DNA of 64,000 nt from Qipengyuania gaetbuli (GTDB lineage: Bacteria > Pseudomonadota > Alphaproteobacteria > Sphingomonadales > Sphingomonadaceae). Below the pieces are notes generated by a model, which ran no database searches, was not told the origin of the DNA, and saw nothing but the letters and a program-made list of their open reading frames with translations. The position numbers and the translations under genes were made by a program. This document shows, in pieces, positions 48,265 through 57,715 of the stretch (its first letter is position 1; each line of letters begins with the position of its first letter). The stretch is taken from the NCBI RefSeq assembly GCF_020171365.1, contig NZ_JAIUZO010000002.1, positions 682,001-746,000 on the forward strand, read 5' to 3'.

Positions 48265-48903
48265 ATGACAGCGATTCTGAAATGGGTTGGCGGCACTACA
48301 TTCGTGATCGCACTGGGCATTGCCGCCCTCGCCTATGGCGTCTCGTCGCAGGCGGAGCCCGAAGCCATCGCAGTCCCCGCAGCCGCCTCGATCGAGCCGG
48401 AAGGCGCGATCCTCGCCAAGCTGGAGGCCGATGCGCGCCGCCCCTTCACCATCCGCCGCATCCTGCCTATCGAAGGGCCGATCAACTACGGCGAATGGCA
48501 TTGGGACGACGAGGGCGTGCCGGAAGGCCCGCTGCTCATCACGGTGGACCTGCAGGCGCGCACCATCTCGATCTTCCGCGACGGCTATGAAATCGGTGCC
48601 GCCGCCGTCATGCTCGGCACGGACGAACATCCCACGCCCACCGGCACTTTCCCGATCCTGACCAAGGAACGGCACAACGTATCAGAGAAATACGGCAATG
48701 CGCCCATGCCCTGGACCCTGCGCCTGACCTGGGACGGCATTGCCATCCACGGCGGTTCGGAAGTGGAGAACGGCTATGCCAGCCACGGCTGCGTGGCCAT
48801 TCCCGATCCGCTGGCGGCCAAGCTGTTCGAAATCGCGCAGAAGGGCGACAAGGTCATCATCACCGATGGCAAGCGCATCGGCGTGGGCGACCCGATCATC
48901 TAG
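48265..48903 (+). CDS. L,D-transpeptidase (YkuD domain), membrane-anchored
   Basis: 212 residues. One N-terminal membrane segment (about 8-26) anchors a periplasmic YkuD domain at about 90-205. His162 (AIHGG), His174 and Cys176 (SHGCVAI) make the catalytic site. The enzyme forms 3-3 peptidoglycan cross-links or ties proteins to the wall. It is preceded by an 84-base gap after eda. Its stop and that of convergent tilS share the palindrome CTAG. Confidence 0.93.
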   Translation: MTAILKWVGGTTFVIALGIAALAYGVSSQAEPEAIAVPAAASIEPEGAILAKLEADARRPFTIRRILPIEGPINYGEWHWDDEGVPEGPLLITVDLQARTISIFRDGYEIGAAAVMLGTDEHPTPTGTFPILTKERHNVSEKYGNAPMPWTLRLTWDGIAIHGGSEVENGYASHGCVAIPDPLAAKLFEIAQKGDKVIITDGKRIGVGDPII

Positions 48904-49883
48904 CCCGTGCGGCGCGGCACCTCGCGCCGGAATACCCAGAGCCGCTCGCCATCCTGATCGCGCACAAAGGCTTCGATACCCGCGACGTTGGACTTGCGCC
49001 CTGCCCTCAGCGCTTCGACCAGCTTCGCGGCTGCGCCCAAGTCGATCTGCGCCCCGAAACCACGGAAGATCGACCTGATCACACCGCCTGCGACAAGCGT
49101 TCCGCCGATGCCGGTCTGCAGGGCGCGATAGGCCGTCTCCTCCGCCCCGGCTTCCACGCGCTCGGAATATTCACGGCCGACCATCCAGTCGATCGTGTCC
49201 TCCGCCTCTCCCAGCAGGCGGGCGGATTTCGCCACCCCGTCGAAGTCGATCCAGTCCGCTTCGGACAGGGCCTTGCGAATGCGGATGCGGTCGAAAGCGT
49301 CGTTCTCGTTCGACGGATCGTCCACGGCGTTCCAGCCTGCCGCCTCGACGATGTCACGCAGTTCCTTCCGGCGCCAGCCAAGCAGCGGACGGATCAGGCG
49401 CAGTGGCATCCCAGGAACGGTGCCGAGCGCGCGGATGGAGGAGAGGCCGGAAACCCCGCTGCCGCGATTGGCGCGCATGATGAAGGTTTCGACCTGGTCA
49501 TCCATCTGGTGCGCCGTGGCGAGCCCGTCGAGCCCGCGCTCCTCGCACCATCCGCCCAGCGCGGCGTAGCGCGCCGCACGGGCCCGGTCCTGCAGGTTCC
49601 CGCCCTCAACGCTCACCGGAATGATGTGGTGTGGGACGCCGAGTTCGCGGCAAAGCGCGGCGACGTGTCCGGCCTCTGCCGCACTTTCCGGCCGCAGCCG
49701 GTGGTCGACCGTCGCCGCTTCTACGCGACCAGGCAGCGCGGCATGGGCGAGCAACAGCAGTGCGAGGCTGTCCCCGCCGCCCGACACGGCGAGGCCGAGC
49801 CGGCTCTCCGGCTGGTCGAGGAATGGCCACAAAGGCTCGAGATCGGCACGAAACCTGTCAACGAGCCCTTGTGGCAGCTGCAT
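48900..49883 (-). CDS. tilS: tRNA(Ile)-lysidine synthase
   Basis: 327 residues. It converts C34 of the CAU tRNA-Ile to lysidine. The PP-loop SGGGDS (34-39), VDHRLRPESAAEAGHV and the ATAHQMDDQVETFIMR segment are characteristic. The C-terminal part is shorter than in E. coli TilS (432 residues), as often in alphaproteobacteria. It starts one base after the stop of cpoB, so it is translated from the same message. ftsH, the usual tilS neighbour, is absent. Confidence 0.95.
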   Translation of the reverse strand: MQLPQGLVDRFRADLEPLWPFLDQPESRLGLAVSGGGDSLALLLLAHAALPGRVEAATVDHRLRPESAAEAGHVAALCRELGVPHHIIPVSVEGGNLQDRARAARYAALGGWCEERGLDGLATAHQMDDQVETFIMRANRGSGVSGLSSIRALGTVPGMPLRLIRPLLGWRRKELRDIVEAAGWNAVDDPSNENDAFDRIRIRKALSEADWIDFDGVAKSARLLGEAEDTIDWMVGREYSERVEAGAEETAYRALQTGIGGTLVAGGVIRSIFRGFGAQIDLGAAAKLVEALRAGRKSNVAGIEAFVRDQDGERLWVFRREVPRRTG

Positions 49884-49884
49884 G

Positions 49885-50838
49885 TCAGCTACAGGTCACC
49901 TTGCCGAGATTGCGCTCGTACTGGCCCTGCAGGCGCCCGGCAGCGAGCGCCGGATAGGCCTCGCCGAATTCGGCGAGCGCGATGCAGGCGCGCTTGGTGT
50001 CCTTGAGTGCGATCATGGTTTCGGCGAGGTAGAGCAGGCTGTCGCCAGCGCGGGCACCGCTCTTGTCCGACTGGTAGTTCTTGAGGAACCACGGTGCCGC
50101 TTCATTGGGCTTCTTGTCGTCCAGATAGGCGCGGCCCAGCAGGTTGCGCCCGTAGGTGGTGCGCCAGTGGCTCGGGTAGCGTTCGACGAAGAGCGTCAGT
50201 TGCTGCTGCGCTTCGGGGAAGAAGCCCGCTTCCCAGAGGCGGAAGCCGTAGGAGTATTCGTCATCCGCCGGATCGTCGGTCTGGGGTTTGGCGATGGCCT
50301 GGACCGCGGCAACGCGTTCCGGGCTCGGCTGCGAAGCGGCGGGCTGCTGGGCTGCCGGCTGGGCGGCGGGGCGCTGCGTTGCGGCAGGCTGCGTGGCGGG
50401 CCGGCTAGCCGGCTGGGCAGCAGCCACCTGCGCAGGTGCCGTTGCGGCAGTGCCACCGGCTTCGAGCACTTCGATCCGCTCTTCGAGCAGCCGCATGGCG
50501 TTGCTGCCGACCTCGTACTGCGCGGTCAGGCGCTGCAACTGCGCCTCCAGCGCGTCGAGGCGGGTAAGGATATCGGTCACCGCGGTCGTCGAGGTGGTGC
50601 TGGCCGTGCTCGGCTGGGCGGCAGGCTGGCCGGTGATCTGCGGTTCGAAATAGCGGCCGTCCCCGCCCGGGAAGACCTTGCGCTGGAGCGCGCGGACTTC
50701 CGCCTCGAGCTTGCGGATGCGGGCCTCGCCGTCGTCCTGTGCAGCGACCGGCATTGACGTCGCCGCCATGGCCAGTGCGATCCCACCGAGACCAAATCCG
50801 CGTGCAATGCGCGTGATCTTCACGCCCGTTCTCCTCAT
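49885..50838 (-). CDS. cpoB: CpoB/YbgF-like periplasmic TPR protein
   Basis: 317 residues. Signal peptide (LGGIALAMAATSMPVAAQ), a coiled coil at about 38-125 (ARIRKLEAEVRALQRKV; RLDALEAQLQRL), an Ala/Pro/Gln-rich linker to about 180, and a TPR domain at about 190-315 (SYGFRLWEAGFFPEAQQQLTLFVERYP). Coiled coil plus TPR is the CpoB layout; CpoB coordinates the Tol system with septal peptidoglycan synthesis. The tol-pal genes are not next to it here. It is the operon partner of tilS, 1 base apart. Confidence 0.85.
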   Translation of the reverse strand: MRRTGVKITRIARGFGLGGIALAMAATSMPVAAQDDGEARIRKLEAEVRALQRKVFPGGDGRYFEPQITGQPAAQPSTASTTSTTAVTDILTRLDALEAQLQRLTAQYEVGSNAMRLLEERIEVLEAGGTAATAPAQVAAAQPASRPATQPAATQRPAAQPAAQQPAASQPSPERVAAVQAIAKPQTDDPADDEYSYGFRLWEAGFFPEAQQQLTLFVERYPSHWRTTYGRNLLGRAYLDDKKPNEAAPWFLKNYQSDKSGARAGDSLLYLAETMIALKDTKRACIALAEFGEAYPALAAGRLQGQYERNLGKVTCS

Positions 50839-50911
50839 GTCGAAAATCAAAGTGAATCTAGCCCTAGCCCCGCGAAACTGTCGAGGGGATGAAGGCGGTT
50901 TTCCGCCGCGA

Positions 50912-51763
50912 TCAGGTTGCCGGAGTCGCTGCGGCTGCAGGCGTCGCGGAGGCGGTCGGCGTAGGAGCCGGGGCAGCGGGACGCGCAATCAGTGCCTGTG
51001 CGCTTACCGGCACGTCGCTGACCACCGTGTCTTCTTCGGACAGCCTGGGGACGGGGCGCCCGCCAATCGTGATGGCGAAGGCATAGGGGCGCCCGGTGCG
51101 GATTTGCGGCCCTTCCGCATCCGCCGGAACCGTGAAGGTGTCGCCCTTGTCCATCAGGCCTTCGAACAGGCGTTCGCCCTGCGCATCGTAGAAACGCACC
51201 CAGGTACCATCCATTTCGCTGGTGAAGACCACCGGTCCGCCGGTCGGCGTGGCTGCCGGGGCAGGGGCCGCCTGCTGCGCGCCTTCATTGGCCGCAACCT
51301 GCTCGGCCGGGTCCTGCAGCGGTGCGGGGCCGAGGCCGGGTGCGAAATAGCTGCGGTAGAAGGCATAGATGCCGCCCATCAGCAGGATCGCGGCGAACAC
51401 GGTGAACCATGCGAGGCCGCGACCGGGGACGCGGGCCGGATCGCCCGGTTCGAACTTGGCCGGGGCATGGCGATTATCGCCGCCGTCCTGCGCCAGTTCC
51501 ACGCGCACCTGGTCGAGGATCTCGCGCTCGTCGAGGTCCATCGTGCGCGCATAGGTCCGGCTGAAACCGATCGCATAGGTGCGCGAAGGCAGGGCCGCGA
51601 AATTGCCCGCCTCGATGGCCTGGAGGTGCCTTTGGGGGATGCGCGTTTCTGCGGCGACCTGCTCAAGCCCGAGGCCCTTTGCCTCGCGTGCCTGACGCAG
51701 CCGCTCGCCAGCGCTGAGCGCACGCGTGCCTTCTTCTTCGACGATGACGTCTTCTTCTTCCAT
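50912..51763 (-). CDS. RodZ-like helix-turn-helix membrane protein
   Basis: 283 residues. N-terminal Cro/C1-type helix-turn-helix at about 19-85 (RLRQAREAKGLGLEQVAAETRIPQRHLQAIE), one membrane helix at about 119-138 (AWFTVFAAILLMGGIYAFY), and a periplasmic DUF4115 domain at about 175-245, then a Pro/Ala/Thr-rich tail. This is the RodZ architecture: RodZ links MreB to the elongation machinery. No mreB is nearby, so it could be a RodZ paralogue. A consensus promoter lies upstream. Confidence 0.85.
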   Translation of the reverse strand: MEEEDVIVEEEGTRALSAGERLRQAREAKGLGLEQVAAETRIPQRHLQAIEAGNFAALPSRTYAIGFSRTYARTMDLDEREILDQVRVELAQDGGDNRHAPAKFEPGDPARVPGRGLAWFTVFAAILLMGGIYAFYRSYFAPGLGPAPLQDPAEQVAANEGAQQAAPAPAATPTGGPVVFTSEMDGTWVRFYDAQGERLFEGLMDKGDTFTVPADAEGPQIRTGRPYAFAITIGGRPVPRLSEEDTVVSDVPVSAQALIARPAAPAPTPTASATPAAAATPAT

Positions 51764-51814
51764 GCGATTCCCGAACCTTAGTACCCGGCGGGTTTTTCCC
51801 GCTCCCGTGCGCGG

Positions 51815-51843
51815 TAGAATGGGAGTGACCCCCTACCTGTCAA
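51815..51843 (-). promoter_or_regulatory. Sigma-70-type promoter of the RodZ-like gene
   Basis: On the minus strand TTGACA, 17-base spacer, ATTCTA, ending some 52 bases before the gene start. An imperfect inverted repeat (GGTAG...CTACC) overlaps spacer and -10. Confidence 0.55.
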
Positions 51844-51901
51844 GCACAGATAGTATCACAGACCGGACGCAGGGACGAGGCGCGCCGCGCGAGCGACGAA
51901 A

Positions 51902-54172
51902 TCAGTCGAGTTCGATGTCGTTCGCCACGGCCCATTCCGTCAGCGCCGCCCGCATGTCTGCCGGCGGATTGAGCAGCAGGCGCTGCATATGCTTGGTAAG
52001 GTCGGGCAGGTAGACCTTGCGCACCAGCTCCTTGATCGGGCCCACGGCTGCCGGCGTGATCGAGAAGCGGGTGTAACCAAGCCCCATCAGCGCGAGCGCT
52101 TCGAGCCTGCGGCCGCCCATCTCGCCGCAAATGCCGAGGCGGACCTTGCTGCCGACCATCGCCTTCGACACGCGGTCGAGGAAGCGCAGGATCGCAGGGC
52201 TCAGCCAGTCGTAGCGTTCGGCGAGCTTGGGATTGGCGCGGTCGGCGGCAAACAGGAACTGCGTGAGGTCGTTCGTGCCGACCGACACGAAGGACACCTT
52301 GGGCAGCAGCAGGTCGAGCACCTCGGCCAGCGAGGGCACTTCGAGCATGCAGCCGTATTCGATGCTGTCGGGCATCTGCCTACGCCGTTCGCGCAGGAAT
52401 TCGGCCTGGTCTTCGAAAATCTCCTTGGCCGCATCGAATTCCCACGGTTCGGACACCATGGGGAACATGACCGAAAGCTGGCGGCCCGCCGCCGCTTCGA
52501 GCAGGGCGCGCGCCTGGACCTTGAGCAGGCCTTCGCGCTCGAGCGAGAGGCGCAGCGCACGCCAGCCCATCGCCGGGTTCTCGTCCCGCTCGGCCGTGCT
52601 GTTGTCGAGATAGGGCACGGCCTTGTCGCCGCCGATATCGACCGTGCGGAAGATGACCTTCTTGCCGTCCGCTGCATCGAGCACGTCGCGGTAGAGCCGC
52701 ATCTGCCGCTCGCGCTGGGGCAGGGTCGAGGAGACGAGGAACTGGAATTCGGTGCGAAACAGGCCGATCCCGTCCGCGCCGGTCAGCTGCAGCGCGCTGA
52801 CATCGTCGCGCAGGCCCGCGTTGATCATCACAGTGATACGCGTGCCGTCGCGCGTGAAGGGTTCGACATCGCGCAGTTCGGCATAGGCCGCCTGCTTCTC
52901 GCGCGTCTTGGCAAAGCGCGCATCGAAAGCATCCCACATGGGCTGCGAGGGACGCAAGGTGACCGTGCCCTTGTCCGCATCGACGAGGATTTCGTCGCCC
53001 TCGGAGACTTTCGAGTTGATCCCGTGCACGCGGCCGAGGACCGGAATGCCCATGGCCCGCGCAACAATCACGACATGCGCGGTGAGCGAACCTTCCTCCA
53101 GCACCACGCCCTTCAGACGACGGCGGTCGTATTCAAGCAGTTCGGCAGGGCCGAGATTGCGCGCGATCAGGATGGTGTCTCGACGGAGCCCCTGCGACGC
53201 CGCCGTGCCCAGCTGCCCCGAAACGATCCGCAGGAGACGGTTCGACAGGTCCTCGAGGTCGTGCATGCGATCGGCCAGCAGCGGATCGTCGATCTCGCGC
53301 ATCCGCATGCGGGTGCGCTGCTGGACGCGCTCGATCGCCGCTTCGGCAGTGAGGCCGCTGTCGATCGCCTCGTTGATCCGGCGGCTCCAGCCTTCATCAT
53401 AGGCGAACATCTTGTAGGTCTCGAGGACCTCGACGTGTTCGCCGCCCTTCCCGAATTCCGGCTCCTTGGCCATGGCATCGATCTGGTCGCGCATCTTGTC
53501 GAAGGCGCGGTAGACGCGCTGGCGTTCCGCCTCGACGTCTTCTGCAACGACCTGGTCGATCTCGATGCGCGGCTGGTGGAAGACGGCAGCCCCTGCCGCC
53601 AGCCCCTTCACCAGCGTCAGCCCTTCGAGGATTTCGGTTTCGGTCGAGGCCTCGCCAAGGTCGAACGCGCTCTCTCCGTCGACCAGTTCCTTGTGGGCGA
53701 TGAGTTCGGACAGGATCATTGCCGTGGTCTGGAGCGCCTCGATCTCCACGTCCTCGTAGCGGCGCGGCTCCACGTGCTGGACGCACAGCACGCCCACTGC
53801 CCGTTCGCGATAGACGATCGGAACCCCGGCGAAGGAATGGTATTTCTCCTCCCCCGTTTCCGGACGGTAGAGGAAGTCCGGGTGGGCCCGCGCCTCGGCA
53901 AGGTTCAGCGTCTCGATGTTCTTGGCAATCGTGCCGGTCAGCCCTTCGCCCACTGCCATGCGGGTGACGTGGACCGCTTCGGGGTTGAGGCCGCGGGTGG
54001 CGTAAAGCTCCAGCGCACCTTCGCGCAGGAGGTAGATCGAGCACACTTCGCTGGTCAGCGCATCGGCAATGATATCGACCACGCGGTCGAGCTTGTGCTG
54101 GGCATGGGTGCGCCCTGCCATGACTTCGTGCAGGCGCGTGAGAATCTGGCGAGCGGAGGCAACGGCGGACAT
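51902..54172 (-). CDS. ptsP: PtsP, phosphoenolpyruvate-protein phosphotransferase of the nitrogen PTS (EI-Ntr)
   Basis: 756 residues. An N-terminal GAF domain (about 15-150: LTSEVCSIYLLREGALELYATRG) is followed by the EI N-terminal domain, the phospho-His domain (EEGSLTAHVVIVARAMGIPVLG, with the active His) and the PEP-binding barrel (DGIGLFRTEFQFL, GICGEMGG). GAF plus EI is the EI-Ntr form, which starts a regulatory phosphorelay to NPr and EIIA-Ntr; alphaproteobacteria use it to control K+ and nitrogen or carbon physiology. The partners are not in this window. It is followed by the RodZ-like gene after 138 bases, with an intervening promoter. Confidence 0.95.
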   Translation of the reverse strand: MSAVASARQILTRLHEVMAGRTHAQHKLDRVVDIIADALTSEVCSIYLLREGALELYATRGLNPEAVHVTRMAVGEGLTGTIAKNIETLNLAEARAHPDFLYRPETGEEKYHSFAGVPIVYRERAVGVLCVQHVEPRRYEDVEIEALQTTAMILSELIAHKELVDGESAFDLGEASTETEILEGLTLVKGLAAGAAVFHQPRIEIDQVVAEDVEAERQRVYRAFDKMRDQIDAMAKEPEFGKGGEHVEVLETYKMFAYDEGWSRRINEAIDSGLTAEAAIERVQQRTRMRMREIDDPLLADRMHDLEDLSNRLLRIVSGQLGTAASQGLRRDTILIARNLGPAELLEYDRRRLKGVVLEEGSLTAHVVIVARAMGIPVLGRVHGINSKVSEGDEILVDADKGTVTLRPSQPMWDAFDARFAKTREKQAAYAELRDVEPFTRDGTRITVMINAGLRDDVSALQLTGADGIGLFRTEFQFLVSSTLPQRERQMRLYRDVLDAADGKKVIFRTVDIGGDKAVPYLDNSTAERDENPAMGWRALRLSLEREGLLKVQARALLEAAAGRQLSVMFPMVSEPWEFDAAKEIFEDQAEFLRERRRQMPDSIEYGCMLEVPSLAEVLDLLLPKVSFVSVGTNDLTQFLFAADRANPKLAERYDWLSPAILRFLDRVSKAMVGSKVRLGICGEMGGRRLEALALMGLGYTRFSITPAAVGPIKELVRKVYLPDLTKHMQRLLLNPPADMRAALTEWAVANDIELD

Positions 54173-54254
54173 GGCTCGCTGCTATATCAAAAAGGGACGC
54201 CGCGAAAGCGGGACGCGGGGTCTTTGCCCCCGCCCCGCTCGCGATATCATGCGC

Positions 54255-54410
54255 TTAATGCGCGGCGAGTTCTTCCTTGATCCTGAGCTTCTGCTTCTTG
54301 ATCTGCTGGATCATCGCGATGTCGGGCGCAGGTCGGGACTGTTCGTCGTGCAGGCGAGCTTCGAGCCCGGCATGCTTGGCCTTCAGTGCGTCGACATGTG
54401 ATGAGTGCAT
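54255..54410 (-). CDS. DUF465/YdcH-family small protein
   Basis: 51 residues (MHSSHVDALKAKHAGLEARL ... IQQIKKQKLRIKEELAAH). A single long charged helix as in the DUF465 family of small coiled-coil proteins. AAGGAG stands 7 bases before the ATG. The function of the family is unknown. It lies between ptsP and the divergent second DUF465 gene, 151 bases apart from it. Confidence 0.85.
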   Translation of the reverse strand: MHSSHVDALKAKHAGLEARLHDEQSRPAPDIAMIQQIKKQKLRIKEELAAH

Positions 54411-54561
54411 CGGATGGTCTCCTTCGTAGGTTGCAACCCCTCAAAGGCGACTCGTAACGTTGCGGAACGAGCCGCAGACCAATTATCAAATCACATTCTT
54501 GCGAATTTACAAAGCGCCCTCTTCGGGCCATGCGACGAAGCGAGATTCGGGGAAGACGACG

Positions 54562-54771
54562 GTGAACGAACAGGAGCTGCGCAAGAGGCTGGAATTGCTC
54601 CGGAGCGAGCATCGCGACCTCGATGTCGCGATCGTCGCTCTGTCCGAAGCGGGCGAGAAAGGCGGCTTCGTCGACCAGCTGCAGATCGCGCGCCTCAAGA
54701 AACGCAAGCTGCAGCTGAAGGACCGCATCTCGCTGATCGAGGACAATCTGATCCCCGACATCATCGCGTAA
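54562..54771 (+). CDS. DUF465/YdcH-family small protein (second copy)
   Basis: 69 residues from a GTG start with GGGGAAG upstream. The body ELRKRLELLRSEHRDLDVAI and IARLKKRKLQLKDRISLIED matches DUF465, with the typical KKRKLxLKD block. It is divergent from the shorter copy at 54255-54410. A longer in-frame start at 54460 would add 34 residues that do not fit the family. Function unknown. Confidence 0.8.
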   Translation: MNEQELRKRLELLRSEHRDLDVAIVALSEAGEKGGFVDQLQIARLKKRKLQLKDRISLIEDNLIPDIIA

Positions 54772-54857
54772 GGCCCCGCGTCTCACCTCGGGACAGGCGC
54801 GCGCTGCGCGCTGGCAGGCAGGGATCGATGACTGTAACGCGACATTGGAAGAGAACG

Positions 54858-55316
54858 ATGGATCGCACCGTAACCGAACAGGTCGTCGAGGACCTCTACG
54901 CGGAAGCCCTGCTGCTGGCCGACGAGACGCGTGCGGCCTTCGACCTGCGCGACGGCACCGAAGACGGTCCCGAAAACTCCAACGAAACGCGCATCGCCAT
55001 GTCGATCGAGGGGCTTCGCACCACGACGCGGGTGATGCACGTACTTGCCTGGCTGCTGAACCAGCGCGCGTACCTGGCCGGCGAGATCTCCGCCCGCCAG
55101 TTGCAGAAGGCCGGCACGCTCGGAACCGAACGTCCGTCCGACCCGCGCAACATGGCGGTTCTGCCGATCGCCATGCGCGCTCTCATTCGCGATACCGAAC
55201 GCCTTTACGGCCGTGTGGCGCGCCTCGACGCGGAACAGCGCAGCGTGCGCGCGGCGAACGACGACCCGGTGGGCGACCTGCGCGGACGCATCGCGCAGGC
55301 CTTCAACGCCGGCTGA
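54858..55316 (+). CDS. DUF1465 family protein
   Basis: 152 residues from ATG 54858, with GGAAGAG about 7 bases upstream (an ATG ten codons earlier is weaker). TEQVVEDLYAEALLLADETRAAFD and the TTRVMHVLAWLLNQRA helix, then the polar C-terminal part, are typical of DUF1465, a family of small helical cytoplasmic proteins of alphaproteobacteria with unknown function. It follows the DUF465 gene and meets glpK tail to tail. Confidence 0.82.
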   Translation: MDRTVTEQVVEDLYAEALLLADETRAAFDLRDGTEDGPENSNETRIAMSIEGLRTTTRVMHVLAWLLNQRAYLAGEISARQLQKAGTLGTERPSDPRNMAVLPIAMRALIRDTERLYGRVARLDAEQRSVRAANDDPVGDLRGRIAQAFNAG

Positions 55317-56780
55317 TCAGGCAGCGGACAGCGCGCGGGCGTAACGCGCCAGCCGCGCCTTCCTGACCTCCTCGTCCATATCAGGAGCGAAACAGGCCGC
55401 ATTGCCGCGCATGGCATCGGCGGCTGCGGACAGGTCGGGATGAAGCCCGGCGCCAACAGCCGCGCACATGGCCGCGCCCAGTGCCGTCGTTTCGACGAAA
55501 TCGGGCCGTTCGACCTCGAGGTCGAGAATATTCGCCAGGTCCTGCGCCATCCAGTCGTTCGCGCTCATCCCGCCGTCGATCTTCAGCCGCGTCCATGCCG
55601 CGCCGTCGGCGGCGAAGGCCTGCGCGAGATCGTGGGTCTGGTGGGCCATCGCCTCCAGCGCCGCACGGGCGATCTGCGCGCGCCCGCTGGCAAAGCTGAG
55701 GCCTGAAATAACCCCGCGTGCGTCGGGCTTCCAGTGCGGCGCGCCAAGGCCAGCAAGCGCAGGCACGATGACCACCTCGCCGCTGTCCTCGATCGAGCGG
55801 GCCAGATCTTCGGTCTCTGCCGCGCTGCCGATCAGGCCCAGCTGGTCGCGCAGGTACTGGACCAGGCTACCGGCCACGAAACACGCGCCTTCCAGCGCAT
55901 AGGTGCGCTCGCCTGCGCCCTGGCACAGTACGGTACCCAGCAAGCGATGCTCCGAACGCGGAACCTTCGAGCCCTTGTTGGTGAGCACGAAGGCGCCCGT
56001 GCCGTAAGTCGCCTTGGTTTCGCCGAAGGACAGGCAACCCTGTCCGATGGTGGCGGACTGCTGGTCGCCGACGAGGCCGCAGATCGGGATCGTCCTCCCC
56101 AGCCATTCCGCATCCGCTTCGGCCAGCGCGCCGTGGGTGTCGACCACGCGCGGGAGCGCTGCAGGCGGCACGCCGAACAGCTCGCACAGTCCCTCGTCGA
56201 AATCGGCCCCTTCGAGCGGCAGCAACAGCGTGCGGCTGGCATTGCTCGCATCCGAGATGTGCTCGCCGCCGGTCAGCCGGAAAACGAGCCAGCTTTCGAT
56301 GGTCCCGAAAGCGAGCGAGCCGTCTGCGGCGGCAGCCTTTATGCCCGCATCATTGTCGAGCAGCCAGCGCATCTTGGTGCCGGAGAAATAGGGGTCGAGC
56401 AGCAGGCCGGTCTTTTCCTGCACCAGCGGCTCGTGCCCCGCTTCCTTAAGCGCGGCGCAGAATTCGGCCGTGCGGCGATCCTGCCAGACGATGGCGCGCG
56501 CAAGCGGCATGCCCGTGCCGCGATCCCACGCCACTACCGTTTCGCGCTGGTTGGTAATGCCGATGGCCGCGATGTCTTCGGCACGCTCTCCCACCGCCTC
56601 GCGCATGCAGGACAAAGTCTTCTGCCAGATTTCTTCCGCGTCGTGCTCGACCCAGCCGGGCCGGGGATAATGCTGCGTCAATTCGGCCTGCGCGACCGAG
56701 GCGAGCTTGCCGTCGCGGCCGAAGACCATGGCGCGTGTCGATGTCGTCCCGGCATCGAGGACCAGTATGCACTCGGCCAT
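55317..56780 (-). CDS. glpK: Glycerol kinase
   Basis: 487 residues. It makes glycerol 3-phosphate from glycerol and ATP. FGGY-family signatures: LVLDAGTTSTRAMVFG at the N-terminus, NQRETVVAWDR, GVGDQQSA-like segment (LVGDQQSATIGQGC), YGTGAFVLTN and GLGAPHWKPDARG. The kinase fold is full length. No glpF or glpD gene is nearby, so it stands alone. The stop adjoins the DUF1465 stop; its start is divergent from the metallo-hydrolase gene. Confidence 0.95.
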   Translation of the reverse strand: MAECILVLDAGTTSTRAMVFGRDGKLASVAQAELTQHYPRPGWVEHDAEEIWQKTLSCMREAVGERAEDIAAIGITNQRETVVAWDRGTGMPLARAIVWQDRRTAEFCAALKEAGHEPLVQEKTGLLLDPYFSGTKMRWLLDNDAGIKAAAADGSLAFGTIESWLVFRLTGGEHISDASNASRTLLLPLEGADFDEGLCELFGVPPAALPRVVDTHGALAEADAEWLGRTIPICGLVGDQQSATIGQGCLSFGETKATYGTGAFVLTNKGSKVPRSEHRLLGTVLCQGAGERTYALEGACFVAGSLVQYLRDQLGLIGSAAETEDLARSIEDSGEVVIVPALAGLGAPHWKPDARGVISGLSFASGRAQIARAALEAMAHQTHDLAQAFAADGAAWTRLKIDGGMSANDWMAQDLANILDLEVERPDFVETTALGAAMCAAVGAGLHPDLSAAADAMRGNAACFAPDMDEEVRKARLARYARALSAA

Positions 56781-56842
56781 GAAATCTCCCTTCTCGCTGG
56801 CGGGTGGTGACATGAACCGCGACACCGCCCATATGCAACCCC

Positions 56843-57715
56843 ATGGCAGGTCCTCCTCCCAAACCATGGCCCACGGGCGAGGCGCAGCAGCTGGAACCGC
56901 TGGTGCGGCGTGTGCTCGCCCCTAACCCGTCGCCCTACACCTATACGGGCACGCAGACCTATGTGGTCGGGATCGGCGGCGGCTGCGCGGTCATCGATCC
57001 GGGGCCGGACGATCCGGCGCACTTGCTCGCGCTCGATGCCGCGATCAGGGACGAGCACGTCTGCGCCATCATGTGCACGCATACCCACCGCGACCATTCG
57101 CCCGGCGCTCGGCCCCTGGCAAAACGCACCGGCGCGCCCATCGTCGGCTGTGCGCCGCTGGTGCTGGACGACAGCGGACCGCGCGCCGATGCATCCTTCG
57201 ATCGGGATTACGAACCCGACCGCGTCCTTGCCGATGGCGAGGCGATGACCGGGCCCGGCTGGACGCTGCGGGCGGTGGCAACGCCCGGCCATGTGTCGAA
57301 CCACCTGTGTTTCGCCCTCGAAGAAAGCGGCGCGCTGTTCACCGGCGACCACGTCATGGGCTGGTCGACCAGCGTCGTCGTTCCGCCCGATGGCGACATG
57401 GCCGATTACATGGCCAGCCTCGAGAAACTCTACGCGCGCGAGGACCGGGTCTATTATCCCGCCCATGGCGAGGCGATCGACAAGCCGCGCCAGCTGGTTC
57501 GCGGCATGATCGGCCACCGAAGGCAGCGCGAGAACCAGATCCTGCGGCACCTGCGCGACGGGCCGCACGCAGCGGGCGATTTCGTGCCCAAGATGTATCG
57601 CGGCCTTGATGAAAGGCTGCACGGCGCGGCGCGCATGTCGGTGACAGCACACCTCCTAGATCTGGAACGTCGGGGGCTGGTGCAACGTTCGGGGGACATA
57701 TGGCAGACGATCTGA
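56843..57715 (+). CDS. Metallo-beta-lactamase-fold hydrolase (LACTB2-like)
   Basis: 290 residues. The metal motif HTHTHRDHSPG (about residues 79-89), TPGHVSNHLCF, TGDHVMGW and the C-terminal YPAHGE give a complete two-metal site. A helical C-terminal winged-helix-like segment (about 225-290) is the extension typical of the LACTB2 group, which are RNA or thioester hydrolases. The substrate is not clear. The stop overlaps the start of the next gene by 16 bases. Confidence 0.88.
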   Translation: MAGPPPKPWPTGEAQQLEPLVRRVLAPNPSPYTYTGTQTYVVGIGGGCAVIDPGPDDPAHLLALDAAIRDEHVCAIMCTHTHRDHSPGARPLAKRTGAPIVGCAPLVLDDSGPRADASFDRDYEPDRVLADGEAMTGPGWTLRAVATPGHVSNHLCFALEESGALFTGDHVMGWSTSVVVPPDGDMADYMASLEKLYAREDRVYYPAHGEAIDKPRQLVRGMIGHRRQRENQILRHLRDGPHAAGDFVPKMYRGLDERLHGAARMSVTAHLLDLERRGLVQRSGDIWQTI

